From Mytilus trossulus (Eukaryota > Mollusca > Bivalvia > Mytilida > Mytilidae), in contig NC_086378.1 of assembly GCF_036588685.1 (NCBI RefSeq), forward strand, positions 24,467,578 to 24,531,577: 64,000 nt of DNA, written 5' to 3'. Within the stretch, counting starts at the first letter, position 1. Each line of letters begins with the position of its first letter. Under the pieces are notes generated by a model. It saw only the letters and a program-made list of their open reading frames with translations. It was not told the origin of the DNA and made no database searches. This document shows positions 62,301-64,000 of the stretch, in pieces. The translations under genes and the position numbers were made by a program.

Positions 62301-64000
62301 TGAACCTCTGTGATGGCTAGACGGGCCCGGATCCCAGAAAACTATTTAAGTGGGGAATAGCCTGTGTCAATACCTTTAAAATGAGCTTGGTCCGGTTCGA
62401 AACTTTGCCGTAGGTATATGCCGAAAAGTACCGAATGTGTGTTTGGTATGAAAATACGTAAATGAGCAACTTTGAACCTCTGTGGTGGCTAGACGGGCCC
62501 GGATCCCAGAAAAATATTTAAGTGGGGAATAGCCTGGGTCAATACCTTTAAAATGAGCTAGGTCCGGTTCGGAACTTTGCCGTAGGGATATGCCGAAATG
62601 TACCGAGTGTGTGATTAATAATGAAAATTGGCCATAAGGGCAACTTTGAACCTCTGTGATGGCTAGACGGGCCCGGATCCCAGAAAACTATTTAAGTGGG
62701 GAATAGCCTGTGTCAATACCTTTAAAATGAGCTTGGTCCGGTTCGAAACTTTGCCGTAGGTATATGCCGAAAAGTACCGAATGTGTGTTTGGTATGAAAA
62801 TACGTAAATGAGCAACTTTGAACCTCTGTGGTGGCTAGACGGGCCCGGATCCCAGAAAAATATTTAAGTGGGGAATAGCCTGGGTCAATACCTTTAAAAT
62901 CAGCTAGGTCCGGTTCGGAACTTTGCCGTAGGGATATGCCGAAATGTACCGAGTGTGTGATTAATAATGAAAATTGGCCATAAGGGCAACTTTGAACCTC
63001 TGTGATGGCTAGACGGGCCCGGATCCCAGAAAACTATTTAAGTGGGGAATAGCCTGTGTCAATACCTTTAAAATGAGCTTGGTCCGGTTCGAAACTTTGC
63101 CGTAGGTATATGCCGAAAAGTACCGAATGTGTGTTTGGTATGAAAATACGTAAATGAGCAACTTTGAACCTCTGTGGTGGCTAGACGGGCCCGGATCCCA
63201 GAAAAATATTTAAGTGGGGAATAGCCTGGGTCAATACCTTTAAAATGAGCTAGGTCCGGTTCGGAACTTTGCCGTAGGGATATGCCGAAATGTACCGAGT
63301 GTGTGATTAATAATGAAAATTGGCCATAAGGGCAACTTTGAACCTCTGTGATGGCTAGACGGGCCCGGATCCCAGAAAACTATTTAAGTGGGGAATAGCC
63401 TGTGTCAATACCTTTAAAATGAGCTTGGTCCGGTTCGAAACTTTGCCGTAGGTATATGCCGAAAAGTACCGAATGTGTGTTTGGTATGAAAATACGTAAA
63501 TGAGCAACTTTGAACCTCTGTGGTGGCTAGACGGGCCCGGATCCCAGAAAAATATTTAAGTGGGGAATAGCCTGGGTCAATACCTTTAAAATCAGCTAGG
63601 TCCGGTTCGGAACTTTGCCGTAGGGATATGCCGAAATGTACCGAGTGTGTGATTAATAATGAAAATTGGCCATAAGGGCAACTTTGAACCTCTGTGATGG
63701 CTAGACGGGCCCGGATCCCAGAAAACTATTTAAGTGGGGAATAGCCTGTGTCAATACCTTTAAAATGAGCTTGGTCCGGTTCGAAACTTTGCCGTAGGTA
63801 TATGCCGAAAAGTACCGAATGTGTGTTTGGTATGAAAATACGTAAATGAGCAACTTTGAACCTCTGTGGTGGCTAGACGGGCCCGGATCCCAGAAAAATA
63901 TTTAAGTGGGGAATAGCCTGGGTCAATACCTTTAAAATCAGCTAGGTCCGGTTCGGAACTTTGCCGTAGGGATATGCCGAAATGTACCGAGTGTGTGATT
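59354..64000 (+). repeat. ApaI-type satellite, 346-bp dimers of 172/174-bp monomers
   Basis: About 27 monomers alternate strictly between two types: one has CTGTGGTGG, AAAAATATTT and GGGATATGCC; the other has CTGTGATGG, AAAACTATTT and GGTATATGCC. The start motif AACCTCTGTG lies at 59361, 59535, 59707, 59881 and 60053, giving 174+172 bp. Each monomer has one GGGCCC (ApaI) and one GGATCC (BamHI) site. Monomer length and ApaI site match the Mytilus ApaI satellite as I remember it. Copies are nearly identical, and the array continues past the window end. Confidence 0.95.

Noticed and set aside
59354-64000. CRISPR-like array.
   Set aside because: Units are uniform end to end without variable spacers; it is a satellite.

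Overview
The window looks like nuclear DNA of a marine mussel, most likely Mytilus. Three things support this. The right end is a tandem satellite of about 173-bp monomers, each with one GGGCCC site, which matches my memory of the Mytilus ApaI satellite. Many copies of bivalve-type interspersed repeats are present. A NEDD8 gene has intron structure and protein sequence typical of an animal. The DNA is AT-rich, intron-rich and dominated by transposable elements; most long open frames are chance or repeat-derived.

Layout. 1-7.4 kb: a complete five-exon NEDD8 gene on the minus strand (coding exons of 18, 18, 30, 83 and 85 bp), whose introns hold repeat families and a Harbinger-like insertion. 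7.9-14.2 kb: a 6.3-kb element with long terminal inverted repeats (TIRs), subterminal 180-bp repeat arrays and an 835-aa protein that joins an SGNH-hydrolase-like domain, an SR-type repeat, a Ulp1-like protease and a PHD-like finger. Its first open frame (267 aa) lies in a retroposed insert with a 17-bp target duplication and a 42-bp A tail. 14.2-27.6 kb: mostly unannotatable AT-rich sequence with small transposon insertions and a short gene encoding 81 aa. 27.6-37.1 kb and 41.1-43.6 kb: blocks of a roughly 0.5-kb repeat with hairpin ends, including a near-perfect 2,053-bp tandem duplication.

37.4-53.9 kb: exons of an unrecognised minus-strand gene, with introns holding a 2.2-kb TIR element, a fold-back element, a 980-bp element rich in palindromic motifs and a hAT deletion derivative. 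54-59.3 kb: palindromic repeats, an inverted copy of the 0.5-kb repeat, a possible promoter and a repeat carrying a hammerhead ribozyme. 59.35-64 kb: the satellite, which continues beyond the window.

The only confidently identified host gene is NEDD8. The most unusual biology is in the mobile DNA: the SGNH/Ulp1/PHD element with its retroposed passenger frame, two 29-32-bp palindromic insertions with 7-bp target duplications, and repeat hairpins that co-vary between copies. No database search or folding program was run; family names rest on motifs, termini and memory.
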